From: an uncultured Roseovarius sp. | Lineage (GTDB): Bacteria; Pseudomonadota; Alphaproteobacteria; Rhodobacterales; Rhodobacteraceae | Assembly: GCA_947497295.1 (NCBI GenBank) | Contig: CANMFU010000014.1 | Location: 1-64,000, forward strand | Reading direction: 5' to 3' | Length of the DNA stretch: 64,000 nucleotides | In this document: one piece after another, positions 16,225 to 24,957 of the stretch | How positions within the stretch are numbered: position 1 is the first letter of the stretch | How the letters are laid out: every line of letters begins with the position of its first letter | Notes under the pieces: model-generated | What the model was told of the DNA's origin: nothing | Databases searched by the model: none | The model's input: only the letters and a program-made list of their open reading frames with translations | Translations under genes and position numbers: made by a program

Positions 16225-17025
16225 ATGGCAAACGATTTAGTGAAGGCAAACCCATCCCGTTACGATCAGGCAGCGCAAAGCTATGACGAGGGCAGGCTGC
16301 ACTACTCGAGCCGTCTGATCGAGCATGTCGTTGCGGCGGCTGGGGTCGGCCCGGACAGCACTGTGCTGGATCTGGGCTGCGGCCCCGGTACGATCGCCAA
16401 CAAGATCGCCGATCATTGCGGCCAGGTCATCGCCGTCGATCCGAGCGAGGCCATGCTGGAGGCAGGGCGCGCGCGCGCACCGGGCAATGTGACCTATGTG
16501 CAGGGCAGCTCTGACGATCTGTCCTTCATCGACCGCCCGCTTCAGCTGGTGACGTTCGGCCGGTCGTTCCACTGGATGGACCGTGCCGCCACGCTTGAGA
16601 CACTCGACAAGATGACGACGCCCGACGCGGGCCTGGCGTTTCTTTACGTGGCACCGTTGCCCGGCAAGTCCAAGGAACATGAGTGGTATTATGCGATGCT
16701 TCGGGCATCGAAGACCCTGTCCAACCTGGGCGGGTCCAGCGACAAGGCGATCGACCCCAATGCAGAGCGCGAAGAGTTCATCATCCTGCGCTCGGCATTC
16801 TGCGAAGTGACCATGTTCACCCATTACGAAAAGACGGAATGGACATTTCAGCGCGCCCTTGCCTGGCTCTTGTCGCGATATTCGGCAGGTTCGAAAGACG
16901 ATGACGCGGAGCAGCGTAAATCCGAAGCCAGGGACATTCTGGCCAAGGCGCTGAAGCCTTATGGCGACGAGCCGTGGACGACGATGACCCAGCAGCGGGT
17001 CATCATGGCCAAGCGCCCCGCGTAG
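16225..17025 (+). CDS. SAM-dependent methyltransferase (Methyltransf_11/25 type)
   Basis: The 266-residue protein has the classic motif I VLDLGCGPGTIANK at about residues 49-62, motif II VIAVDPSEAMLEAG, and motif-III-like QGSSDDLSF. ATG 16225 has GAGG at seven bases. It stands alone between two genes pointing left, diverging from the discoidin protein across a 196-nt promoter region. The substrate is unknown. The family includes small-molecule and sugar O-methyltransferases, and the neighbourhood favours a glycan role, but nothing in the sequence proves it. Confidence 0.8.
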   Translation: MANDLVKANPSRYDQAAQSYDEGRLHYSSRLIEHVVAAAGVGPDSTVLDLGCGPGTIANKIADHCGQVIAVDPSEAMLEAGRARAPGNVTYVQGSSDDLSFIDRPLQLVTFGRSFHWMDRAATLETLDKMTTPDAGLAFLYVAPLPGKSKEHEWYYAMLRASKTLSNLGGSSDKAIDPNAEREEFIILRSAFCEVTMFTHYEKTEWTFQRALAWLLSRYSAGSKDDDAEQRKSEARDILAKALKPYGDEPWTTMTQQRVIMAKRPA

Positions 17026-17079
17026 ACCTGCCCGTACCGCGGTATTCCGGGGCCGGACCGGTCGTAGGCTGCGCGCCCG

Positions 17080-19896
17080 TCAAAACAGCAGATCCGCCTC
17101 GGTAAGGGCGGGCGATCCGATCAAGTCGATCCCGAAATCGGCATGCCCCGAGCCGTCCAGATCGATGCCCAGATGCCCGGTCGCATCATCATAGACGATC
17201 CGTCCGGCCCGCCCGTCGAAGCTGTCGGCCCAGCTGAGGTCGCGCTGCCAAAGGCTGAGATCGATGACATCCTCGCCGGGCTCGAAACCGATGATCACGT
17301 CAGCGGCGCCTGCAGGGCTGTCGGCGGCGTCCTCCCAGATGAATTCGTCGGCCCCCTCCCCGCCCAGCAGCGTGTCCTGCCCCGCTCCGCCAATCAGGGT
17401 ATCGTCACCCGCGCCGCCCGAAAGATAATCGTCCCCTGTATCGCCCTCCAGCATGTCATTGCCGTTCAGACCATAAAGCGTGTCATTACCGTTACTGCCC
17501 CGCATGCTGTCATTGCCACTGCCCCCGATCAGACGGTCGTTACCATCCCCGCCATAAACCGTGTCATGCCCCGGGCCTGCCGAAACCGTATCATCGCCAT
17601 CCCCGGCCGAGATATAGTCATTGCCGCCATCACCGCGCAGCATGTCATTGCCATTCAGACCATAAAGCGTGTCATTACCGTTACCGCCCCGCATGCTGTC
17701 ATTACCGCTGCCCCCGATCAGACGGTCGTTACCATCCCCGCCATAAACCGTGTCATGCCCCGGACCCGCAGAAACCGTATCATCGCCATCCCCGGCCGAG
17801 ATATAGTCATTGCCGCCGTCACCGCGCAGCATGTCATTGCCGTTCAAGCCATAGAGCGTGTCATTACCGTTACTGCCCCGCATGCTGTCATTGCCGCTGC
17901 CCCCGATCAGACGGTCGTTACCCTCCCCGCCATAAACCGTGTCATGCCCCGGACCTGCCGAAACCGTGTCATCGCCGTTCCCGGCCGAGATATAGTCATT
18001 GCCGCCGTCACCGCGCAGCATGTCATTGCCGTTCAAGCCATAAAGCGTGTCATTACCGTTACTGCCCCGCATGCTGTCATTGCCGCTGCCCCCGATCAGG
18101 CGGTCGTTACCCTCCCCGCCATAAACCGTGTCATGCCCCGGACCTGCCGAAACCGTGTCATCGCCATCCCCGGCCGAGATATAGTCATTGCCATCATCGC
18201 CGTGCAGGTAATCATCCCCATCCAGGCCATAGAGCGCATCATCGCCATCACCGCCATAAAGGCTGTCATCGCCGCGCCCGCCAATCAGCCGGTCATCGCC
18301 GCCCGCACCAATCAGCCGGTCATCGCCATTGCCCCCATTGATCCGGTCGTCCCAGGCGCCGCCGGTCAGTGTCTGACCGGTATGATCGGCGCGCAAGACA
18401 AGGCCCGGATCACTGTCATGCTCGGCTATGTCCACCGAGACGATCACACGGTCAGCCCACGCGAAACGCGGCCCGAACAGATCGGTCGCGCTCAGGCGGT
18501 TCTGGTCATGTGACTGAATCTCCAGGCGATGTCCGCGATAGTCGATGTGCGCGCCGGTAGAGGTACTGCTGATCGTGAGCGCACCGGGATCACGCAGCAT
18601 CGGCCAGTCCGACAGATCGAGGCGGTCCACACCCTTTTCAAAATCGGTGATCTTTACGTTGCTGGTGCCTTCTTTCATCACGAAGATATCTGCGCCGTTC
18701 CCGCCAACCATCACGGTGCGCCCAGGCCCCGCGACCAACACGTCATCGCCGCCCAGCCCGCGCAGGATATCGCCCTCCTCCTGCGCCATCAGGATATCGC
18801 CGCCTGCCGTGCCGGCATGGTTCTGCGTGCGCCCGCTGTCATTGCGCCATGTCTCGCCCAAATTGCTCACATCCAGCGTGAACAGGCTGGCGCCGCGGTC
18901 GCGCTGCGATCCGGCGGCGATATGCAGCGTGCCGTCCATTACATGCATGGCCAGCGCGGCGACATTGTGCAGGCTGGTCTCCAGCGTGTCGGCCAGCGTG
19001 GCGCGCCAGACCAGCTGCCCGTTCGGCAGCAGGCTGAACAATGTCAGACCATGATCGCCGCCCCCCGCCAGCACCAGCACCTGATCGCCGACCTGCGCGG
19101 TGGCAAGGGCCTGCACCGCCGCAAAGCGTGTCTCAAGCGTGTCGATCAGATGTTCGGTCAGCACCAGATTTCCCGCGCCTGTCAGCTCCATCACCGACAG
19201 CGATCCGCTGCCTGCGGCCGCCAGCACCACAAAGCATTTTCCGTCCATCTGAACCGTCTGGATCGCGGTCGGCGCGGCGATGCCGAGGCCTTGGGCGGCC
19301 CCCATGCGCGCCGCCAGATGCCCGGCAACCGCGCCGGCCTCCATGCCGCTGCCCATCAGGATAGCAGACAGATCATGACTGAACTGATCGGCAAGGATCA
19401 TGAACTGCCGGCCGCCGACCGTGGCCGACGCCAGGATCTGGCCATAGCCCGCCCCCAGCGCATCAGGCATGAGAGCATCGCAAAACCCAGCCCGATGCAG
19501 CAGCGACAGGGTGTCACTGTCGATGGCAAAATTCTGGATCAGCCCGCCTGCCTCCGCTGCCTGCACCTGGGCAATACCTGCGAAACTGCCCCCTGCAGTC
19601 AGCAGGATCCCCGCCATGCCGCCACTATCGGCCGCAATGGCCAGAATTGGCCCGGATGCCCCCTGCACCAGCCCCAGCATATCAAGGCGCCCTTGCGCTG
19701 CCGCCCCCGTAAAAAAGGTCTGGTCCTTCAGGCTCCAATCGCTGCCGTTCAAACGGTAGCTGGACAGGCCACCGTTCCGCCCGCTGGACGTGATCAGGGA
19801 CAGGCCCGTCCCCGTTTCGACGAATTGCAATCGTTTCAGCCCGTAATCCAGCGCATCCTCGACGCTGACAGCCACGCCTCGCGATACCAGTTGCAT
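17080..19896 (-). CDS. RTX exoprotein with propeller-like N-terminal half
   Basis: The 938-residue product has three regions. Residues 1-370 consist of about 45-residue beta-rich units (ILAIAADSGG, FVVLAAAGSG, VLVLAGGGDHG) that look like a beta-propeller. Residues 500-840 are GGxGxDxLx calcium-binding repeats, including a 63-residue higher-order unit repeated about four times. The last 90 residues form a serralysin-type tail (ADVIIGFEPGEDVIDLS ... ALTEADLLF) that acts in the family as a type I secretion signal. There is no N-terminal signal peptide, consistent with that route. A first small RTX patch lies near 360-400. The function is unknown; the propeller may bind glycan. Confidence 0.88.
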   Translation of the reverse strand: MQLVSRGVAVSVEDALDYGLKRLQFVETGTGLSLITSSGRNGGLSSYRLNGSDWSLKDQTFFTGAAAQGRLDMLGLVQGASGPILAIAADSGGMAGILLTAGGSFAGIAQVQAAEAGGLIQNFAIDSDTLSLLHRAGFCDALMPDALGAGYGQILASATVGGRQFMILADQFSHDLSAILMGSGMEAGAVAGHLAARMGAAQGLGIAAPTAIQTVQMDGKCFVVLAAAGSGSLSVMELTGAGNLVLTEHLIDTLETRFAAVQALATAQVGDQVLVLAGGGDHGLTLFSLLPNGQLVWRATLADTLETSLHNVAALAMHVMDGTLHIAAGSQRDRGASLFTLDVSNLGETWRNDSGRTQNHAGTAGGDILMAQEEGDILRGLGGDDVLVAGPGRTVMVGGNGADIFVMKEGTSNVKITDFEKGVDRLDLSDWPMLRDPGALTISSTSTGAHIDYRGHRLEIQSHDQNRLSATDLFGPRFAWADRVIVSVDIAEHDSDPGLVLRADHTGQTLTGGAWDDRINGGNGDDRLIGAGGDDRLIGGRGDDSLYGGDGDDALYGLDGDDYLHGDDGNDYISAGDGDDTVSAGPGHDTVYGGEGNDRLIGGSGNDSMRGSNGNDTLYGLNGNDMLRGDGGNDYISAGNGDDTVSAGPGHDTVYGGEGNDRLIGGSGNDSMRGSNGNDTLYGLNGNDMLRGDGGNDYISAGDGDDTVSAGPGHDTVYGGDGNDRLIGGSGNDSMRGGNGNDTLYGLNGNDMLRGDGGNDYISAGDGDDTVSAGPGHDTVYGGDGNDRLIGGSGNDSMRGSNGNDTLYGLNGNDMLEGDTGDDYLSGGAGDDTLIGGAGQDTLLGGEGADEFIWEDAADSPAGAADVIIGFEPGEDVIDLSLWQRDLSWADSFDGRAGRIVYDDATGHLGIDLDGSGHADFGIDLIGSPALTEADLLF
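17452..18190 (-). repeat. 189-nt higher-order tandem repeat in RTX gene (about four copies)
   Basis: The anchor CATGCTGTCATT recurs at 17503, 17692, 17881 and 18070, exactly 189 nt apart (63 codons, seven nonapeptides). Copies differ by only a few substitutions. This is repeat expansion inside the coding frame, not a CRISPR array: there are no unique spacers. Confidence 0.92.
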
Positions 19897-20091
19897 GTTA
19901 ACGCCCCATTACCCACTGGCGGGAAGGATGCGGAACGATCATGGCGCCGGGTATCGCGCGATTGTGGCCAAGCTGGGAGTTATACCGAGAATACAATTTA
20001 AATGCCCGCCAGTTGCGCTCAGCAAGGCCCTCTGGTTCTGCCGGGGCGCGCGCGCTAAACTGCGCGGCCCGTCCCCAACCCGGCCTGCCCC

Positions 20092-20877
20092 ATGCCCGCG
20101 CGCGATCCCGTCACGTCCATCCTCATGCCGCTGTTCAACGCGGACGCCACGCTGGCGCGAAGCGTGGCGTCCGTGCAGGCGCAGACCCGGACCGATTGGG
20201 AATTGCTGCTGATCGAGGATGGCTCGACCGACGGCACCGCAGATCTGGCGCGCGCGCTGGCGGGGCAGGATGCGCGGCTGCGCCTGCTGGCGCCGGGCGG
20301 CAACAGGGGGGCGGCGGCGGCGCGCAATCTGGGACTGGCCGAGGCGCGCGGGCGCTACATCGCCTTTCTGGATGCAGATGATTGCTGGCACCCCGAAAAG
20401 CTGGCCCGCCAGCTGGATTTCATGGACAAGACCGGCGCCGCACTGAGCCATACCGCTTATGCCCGGCTGGGTCCCGGCGGGGATCTGATTGCCGAGATGC
20501 GCGCGCCTGCCCGCCTCGATTACCGCGCGATGCTGGGCCCCAACCGGATGGGATGCCTGACGGTGATTTACGACGCCGCGCATTACGGGGCGCAGCCGAT
20601 GCCCGATCTGCCGCTACAGCATGATTATGCGCTGTGGCTGCGGCTGTTGCGGCTGGGCGGCCCTGCGCTGGGGCTGGACGAGGTGCTGGCGTTTTATCGG
20701 GTCGCGCCGGGCACGCTCTCGGCGTCCAAGCGGCGGGCGGTGCGCGATATCTGGCGGGTGTGGCGCCGCGAGGAAGGGCTGCCGCTGGCGACCAGTCTGG
20801 CGGCTTTTGCGCGATATGTGCGCTACAGTCTGCGCCACCGGCTGCCTGAGCGCGCGCGGATGAGAAAACCGGACTGA
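20092..20877 (+). CDS. Family 2 glycosyltransferase
   Basis: The 261-residue protein is a GT-A fold transferase. VTSILMPLFNADATLARS opens the nucleotide-binding domain, EDGSTDGT follows, GAAAARNLGL is the typical sugar-nucleotide helix, and FLDADDCW supplies the DxD metal site near residue 100. The acceptor-side segment LQHDYALWLRLL matches the usual xxD base region. No transmembrane helix is evident, so it is cytoplasmic or peripheral. ATG 20092 has no strong ribosome-binding site. The gene is separated from convergent parB by the palindrome at 20901. Donor and acceptor are unknown. Confidence 0.9.
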   Translation: MPARDPVTSILMPLFNADATLARSVASVQAQTRTDWELLLIEDGSTDGTADLARALAGQDARLRLLAPGGNRGAAAARNLGLAEARGRYIAFLDADDCWHPEKLARQLDFMDKTGAALSHTAYARLGPGGDLIAEMRAPARLDYRAMLGPNRMGCLTVIYDAAHYGAQPMPDLPLQHDYALWLRLLRLGGPALGLDEVLAFYRVAPGTLSASKRRAVRDIWRVWRREEGLPLATSLAAFARYVRYSLRHRLPERARMRKPD

Positions 20878-20900
20878 AAATCTGATACTTCGGTAATTCA

Positions 20901-20926
20901 CAAACCTTTCGCATGCGAAAGGTTTG
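20901..20926. repeat. 26-bp perfect palindrome downstream of parB (candidate parS or terminator)
   Basis: CAAACCTTTCGCA is followed at once by its exact reverse complement, with no loop. It lies between the stops of the GT2 gene and parB, where a bidirectional terminator would also sit. Lack of a loop and of a T-run, plus location beside parAB, fit a ParB binding site equally well. It resembles the TTTCGC...GCGAAA core of the inverted repeat at 49932-49983. Confidence 0.6.
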
Positions 20927-20942
20927 GCTATGTGAGAGTCTG

Positions 20943-21935
20943 TTATTGCTGGCGCGTGCTGAGCCAGGCTGCCAGTGCGTCATTCATCTCTTGCGTCACG
21001 TCCGGCCCCTCCAGCACGATCCGGCCGGGGGCGAAAGTGACTGTGACGCCTTGCAGCGCAGGTGCCGATGATGAGGCTCTATCATGCGCTTTAGACCCCT
21101 TTTTGGTCTTTGGAACAGTGCCGCCTTGATGCCGCTCAAGAACGCGGCGCTCGTCGTCGGCGGATGTCACGTCTTTGCTTTTAAGCGCCCCCTCCAGTCG
21201 CGCCGCCGCGCTGGAATCCTCGCCGATCACGCGCGACAGGGCCAGCCCCAGACGCTCGGGGATCTGCGCGGGGTAGCGCAGCGCGCCGTCAAGGGCGCGC
21301 ACCAGGGGCATGAAGGATTTGATCTTGGACCGCTTGGAGAAGGAGGCGGTGGAAAACAGGCTCTGCAAAGCCTGTTTGTCACTGTCAAAGACGCCTGCGT
21401 CAACCGATTGCACGACGATGCGGGCGCGCTCGTAAAAGGACAGGTTCGCGCGAACCTCGTTTTCCTCCAGCATGGCGATATAGGCGGCAGGGCGATCCGC
21501 GGGCAGGCGCAAGAGGGCCTGCACAGTGCCGAACCTCTCCAGCCCGCCGCTTTCCTCATGGAGGGCGGCCAGAGCCTGCACGCGGCGCCAGCCTGAAATC
21601 AGGCCATAGACGCCCTGCCCCAGATCGGCGACCTCGATCGGGGTTTGCTGGCCGCGCTGGTGGATGCTTTGCTTGAGCGCCTCCATCTCTTCGGCGTCGC
21701 ATGCCAGCCGGTCGCGGATCAGGTAATCGGCCCGGATCGCCGTAAGCGGCAGCGACAGAACCATGCGCCCCTCGCGCTGCGCGGACTGCAATTCGCCCTG
21801 AACAGTCTCGAATGCGGCGGTAAAGGAGGCGTCGCCTGCGACCTGTGCGATCGGCACACGGCCCGGGGCAGGGGTAGCGCCACGTTCGGCCAGGCTGCCG
21901 GGCTGGGGCGGGGTCAGGCGTTTGCGTTTGGCCAT
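20943..21935 (-). CDS. parB: Plasmid partition protein ParB
   Basis: ParB binds centromere-like parS sites and works with ParA to segregate the replicon. The 330-residue protein has the ParB/Srx nuclease-like N-terminal domain with QRGQQTPIEV and VYGLISGWRRVQAL, where GWRR is the family's GERR-type CTP-binding motif. ENEVRANLSFYERARI follows, then a helix-turn-helix-type region around residues 190-260 (TASFSKRSKIKSFM). The C-terminus is Lys/Ser-rich with a short dimerisation tail. It lies 27 nt downstream of parA in the same operon. Confidence 0.92.
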   Translation of the reverse strand: MAKRKRLTPPQPGSLAERGATPAPGRVPIAQVAGDASFTAAFETVQGELQSAQREGRMVLSLPLTAIRADYLIRDRLACDAEEMEALKQSIHQRGQQTPIEVADLGQGVYGLISGWRRVQALAALHEESGGLERFGTVQALLRLPADRPAAYIAMLEENEVRANLSFYERARIVVQSVDAGVFDSDKQALQSLFSTASFSKRSKIKSFMPLVRALDGALRYPAQIPERLGLALSRVIGEDSSAAARLEGALKSKDVTSADDERRVLERHQGGTVPKTKKGSKAHDRASSSAPALQGVTVTFAPGRIVLEGPDVTQEMNDALAAWLSTRQQ

Positions 21936-21962
21936 TCAGATCATCCTTTCGGGCGGCAAAGG

Positions 21963-23372
21963 TCAGGCATCGGCGGCCTGCGGGTCCGCCGCAGTGCCGG
22001 GCGCGCGCGCCAGCTCCTCGCGCCGCCAGATACCGATGAGAAGCCGCTTGAACGCGGCATAGGTCTGATCGAAGGTGGCGCGGCCGCGCACATAGGTCTC
22101 GCGGTTGAAATCGCGGTAATCGGCCTCGTAGATGCCCACCGCCTGTTCGCCGGCCTGACCGATGAGGGCGGTGAAATCCTGCCGGTGCGGTGACAGAGTG
22201 TCACCCAAGTACGCCTGCATCAGCGCGGCCAGTTCCGCCTGCTGCGAGCTGTCATAGCGGGTGATGATCGCGCGCACCGCGTCCCATTCAAAACTCAGCT
22301 CGGGCCGGCCAAGCGCGCGGGCGGCCATATTCTCGCCCTCCTCGATGCTGGCGAAGGTCGAATGCAGCATGTCAAAGAACCGGCCCGTGGAATCAAATTC
22401 CAGAAAGGACGCCCCCAGCGGGACCAGCAGGATGTCGGCGGCGGCCAGCCCATTGATGGTGAGATACCCCAGCGCGGGGGGCGTATCGATGAAGATCACG
22501 TCGTACTGGTCAAGGATGCCATCGGCCTGCAGCGTCTCGGAGAGGGCATCCCACAGCTTCCAGCCGCGGCTTTGCATGCGCCAGACGGGGATCTGGAATT
22601 CGGACCAGTAAAGGTTCAGCTGCGCGCCGATCAGGTCGATATTGGGCCAGTGGGTTTTCTGGACCAGATCGGGCGTGGTGATTTTCAGCGCCTCGGCCAG
22701 CGTGTCATCCAGCGGTTTGGGATCCTCGCCGCGCTGGGTCCGCGCGCGGTTCTCGGCCTGAAGCGCCAGCGCGTAGTGACGCGCCAAGAGCGGGAAGACG
22801 GTCTGCCATTCATCCTCGACACGGCCCCCCAGGATCGAGGTCATCGAGCCCTGGCTGTCCAGATCCAGCACCAGCACCTTGTAGCCGTCGAGTGCTGCCG
22901 ACATGGCCAGATGCGCCGCTGTCGAGGTCTTGCCGACGCCGCCCTTAAAATTGGCCACGGCCACCATCTTGGCCGGCAGGCCCTCGGGGCGGTAGGGCTG
23001 GTATTCCTTGGATTTCGATCCTTCGGCGGCGAAATGCACGCGCAGGCGCAGAACGTCCTCAAGCGTGAACCATTTCGCGCCGCCTTCGGTTTCGGAGGTG
23101 CCTTGCGGCAGATGCGGGTTCTGGCGCAGCACGCGCCGGAAATGCGCCTGCGCGACAGGGATCAGATAGCGGGTGATTTCCCAGGTCGAGAATTTGCGCA
23201 AACTCTTGCGACCCTCATCGCTGAGCCCGCGAGAGGCCAGATCGTCGCGCCCTTGATGGCAATGCGCGGCGATGGCGGCAAACCCGTCTGCGGTGATGCC
23301 CGCGCCCAGATCGCGCATGGCGGCGTCCGGGTCGATCTTGAAATAGGGGGGCAGGTCGGTGGGATCGCTCAT
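21963..23372 (-). CDS. parA: Plasmid partition ATPase ParA
   Basis: The 469-residue protein is of the large ParA class, with an N-terminal DNA-binding extension of about 130 residues (including a helical region around TWEITRYLIPVAQAHFRRVL) that usually autoregulates the par promoter. The deviant Walker A motif FKGGVGKTSTAAH is near residues 136-148, with VLVLDLDSQGSMT just after it and VIFIDTPPALG as Walker B. It is transcribed away from the origin and repA. No clear ribosome-binding site precedes ATG 23372, which suggests an mRNA with a very short or unusual leader. Confidence 0.94.
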   Translation of the reverse strand: MSDPTDLPPYFKIDPDAAMRDLGAGITADGFAAIAAHCHQGRDDLASRGLSDEGRKSLRKFSTWEITRYLIPVAQAHFRRVLRQNPHLPQGTSETEGGAKWFTLEDVLRLRVHFAAEGSKSKEYQPYRPEGLPAKMVAVANFKGGVGKTSTAAHLAMSAALDGYKVLVLDLDSQGSMTSILGGRVEDEWQTVFPLLARHYALALQAENRARTQRGEDPKPLDDTLAEALKITTPDLVQKTHWPNIDLIGAQLNLYWSEFQIPVWRMQSRGWKLWDALSETLQADGILDQYDVIFIDTPPALGYLTINGLAAADILLVPLGASFLEFDSTGRFFDMLHSTFASIEEGENMAARALGRPELSFEWDAVRAIITRYDSSQQAELAALMQAYLGDTLSPHRQDFTALIGQAGEQAVGIYEADYRDFNRETYVRGRATFDQTYAAFKRLLIGIWRREELARAPGTAADPQAADA

Positions 23373-23642
23373 GGGGGTAACTGCTCAATGTATTGCTTTT
23401 TGATCAGTATACCCAAAAAGGCGTAACATGGAACATTTATGAGCATGTCCCGCGCCATTTTCTATTTTTCTAAGTAATATCAAACGTCTGACCAACCCGC
23501 TGGGGCTGAAGGTCCGGGTGCTGTAGGTGCAGCACTATATCATCGCCCAGTTATTTTATAGTTATCTTATAGTTACGGGACTGCCTCATTCTTGCCAACC
23601 CCTTTGGACAACTGAATATTTTCGATGATTTTCGGGGCGCGC

Positions 23643-23708
23643 CGACTCTGAAACCACGTTGAAGCGATTCCGAAACCACGTCCCGGCGACTCTGATACCA
23701 CGTTTCGG
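23643..23708 (+). repeat. Three 22-bp iterons
   Basis: CGACTCTGAAACCACGTT (23643), CGATTCCGAAACCACGTC (23665) and CGACTCTGATACCACGTT (23687) start exactly 22 nt apart, two helical turns. A further GAAACCACG at 23761 is out of phase by one base. These are probable RepA binding sites, which would set copy number and incompatibility. Confidence 0.85.
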
Positions 23709-23732
23709 TTTGGGCTTTCTGTGGACGGGGCC

Positions 23733-23741
23733 TGTGGATAA
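23733..23741 (-). promoter_or_regulatory. Consensus DnaA box
   Basis: TGTGGATAA is the reverse complement of TTATCCACA, a perfect DnaA box, 25 nt after the last iteron. It suggests host DnaA assists RepA at this origin. Confidence 0.75.
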
Positions 23742-23838
23742 CTTTAAGCTGGGTGTCATTGAAACCACGAAGCAGATTCGCGACGTTGATCCGGGACCAA
23801 CCCGGGCGCTGCGCGGAGCAGATACGGGCAGATCAGGC

Positions 23839-24864
23839 ATGACAACAGCAACGCCTCCGGCGCGGGGGGCTTGGCAGGCCGCGCGCGGGCTTTTGCCGGA
23901 CCATCACCCAACGGCTGATTTTTTTGTCTGCGACATCTTTGATGCGGCGCCCAAGGGCGATCTGGGCACGATGGAACATCCGATGTTTTCGCTGTCGACC
24001 CGGCCCGACAGGCGCATCTTGTCCTATGAGCATAATGGCGTGCAGATCGAGATCGCGCCGTCGATGCGCGGGCTGGCCACGATCCATGACAAGGACGTGC
24101 TGATCTATTGCATCAGCCAGTTGATGGCGGGCGTCAATGCGGGCCGCGAGGTGGGCCGCACCTTGCATCTGAAGGCGCATGATCTGCTGGTCGCCACCAA
24201 CCGCGAGACCAGCGGCGATGGCTACAAGCGCCTGCAGGCTGCACTGGAGCGACTGGCCGGCACGCGCATCACCACCAATTACGAAACCGGCGGGCACGAG
24301 GTGACATCGGGTTTCGGGCTGATCGAAAGCTGGCAGATCCTGCGCAAGACGCGGGGCGGGCGGATGATCTCGGTCGTGGTGACGCTGTCGGAATGGCTGT
24401 TCCGGGCGGTGCTGTCGAAATCGGTGCTGACGCTGAGCCGGGATTATTTCCGCCTGCGCAAGCCGCTGGAGCGGCGGATTTACGAGCTGGCGCGCAAGCA
24501 TTGCGGGCGGCAGGCGGAATGGACGGTGTCGGTCGATACGCTGCTGAAGAAATCCGGCAGCGCCAGCCCCCGGCGGGTGTTTCGCAAGATGCTGCGCGAC
24601 ATGATCGCCGAGGGCACCCTGCCCGATTACGAAATGCACGAGGAGCCGGGCGATCTGATCCGGTTCTCGCGGCGCGACACCGTGGTGCTGCCGGGGCAGA
24701 CCCCGGTACTGAGCGAGGCGGCGCTGGACGAGGCGCGCCGGGTGCGTCCCGGCGCGGATGTCCATGCGCTGCAGGCGGACTGGCTGGCCGTCTGGCGCGC
24801 ACGCGGTGCGATCCGGCTGAAATCGCCCGACAAGGCGTTTCTGGGTTGGCTGGCAAAGAACTGA
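23839..24864 (+). CDS. repA: Replication initiator protein RepA (RPA family)
   Basis: RepA-type initiators define one of the plasmid classes of Rhodobacterales; they bind iterons and open the origin. The 341-residue product has the family opening LLPDHHPTADFFVCDIFD, then MEHPMFSLSTRPDRR, YEHNGVQIEI, RGLATIHDKDVLIYCISQLM, and the winged-helix-like segments AHDLLVATNRETSGDGYKRL and PLERRIYELARKHCG. It points away from parA. ATG 23839 was chosen because upstream in-frame codons to 23659 would overlap the iterons and show no family sequence. The ribosome-binding site is weak, which suits a low-abundance initiator. Confidence 0.93.
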   Translation: MTTATPPARGAWQAARGLLPDHHPTADFFVCDIFDAAPKGDLGTMEHPMFSLSTRPDRRILSYEHNGVQIEIAPSMRGLATIHDKDVLIYCISQLMAGVNAGREVGRTLHLKAHDLLVATNRETSGDGYKRLQAALERLAGTRITTNYETGGHEVTSGFGLIESWQILRKTRGGRMISVVVTLSEWLFRAVLSKSVLTLSRDYFRLRKPLERRIYELARKHCGRQAEWTVSVDTLLKKSGSASPRRVFRKMLRDMIAEGTLPDYEMHEEPGDLIRFSRRDTVVLPGQTPVLSEAALDEARRVRPGADVHALQADWLAVWRARGAIRLKSPDKAFLGWLAKN

Positions 24865-24957
24865 GAGGCGGGATATGACAAAAGGCATCCCGGAAAACGC
24901 TCGTTTCGGTGAGGCCCGGTCCGAGCGCAGAACATCGCGGCACTGAAAGGGTCACGC

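Larger units (their letters stand above)
23373..23838. other. Plasmid origin / divergent parA-repA control region
   Basis: This 466-nt gene-free interval separates divergent parA and repA. It holds an AT-rich tract with two copies of TTATAGTTA 11 nt apart (23556 and 23567), then three iterons (23643-23708) and a DnaA box (23733-23741). AT-rich unwinding sequence, initiator repeats and a DnaA box form the usual plan of an initiator-dependent oriV. Function is inferred from position. Confidence 0.75.

Noticed and set aside
17452..18190. Possible CRISPR array
   Set aside because: The repeat unit has no unique spacers, is in frame, and encodes calcium-binding nonapeptides; there are no cas genes.
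17143..18513. Plus-strand repetitive frame (456 codons) opposite the RTX gene
   Set aside because: Its 63-residue repeats simply mirror the 189-nt coding repeats of the minus-strand RTX gene, which has a proper secretion tail.
23659..23838. Longer N-terminus for RepA
   Set aside because: It would be translated from the iteron DNA. No RepA family sequence appears before LLPDHHPTADFF.
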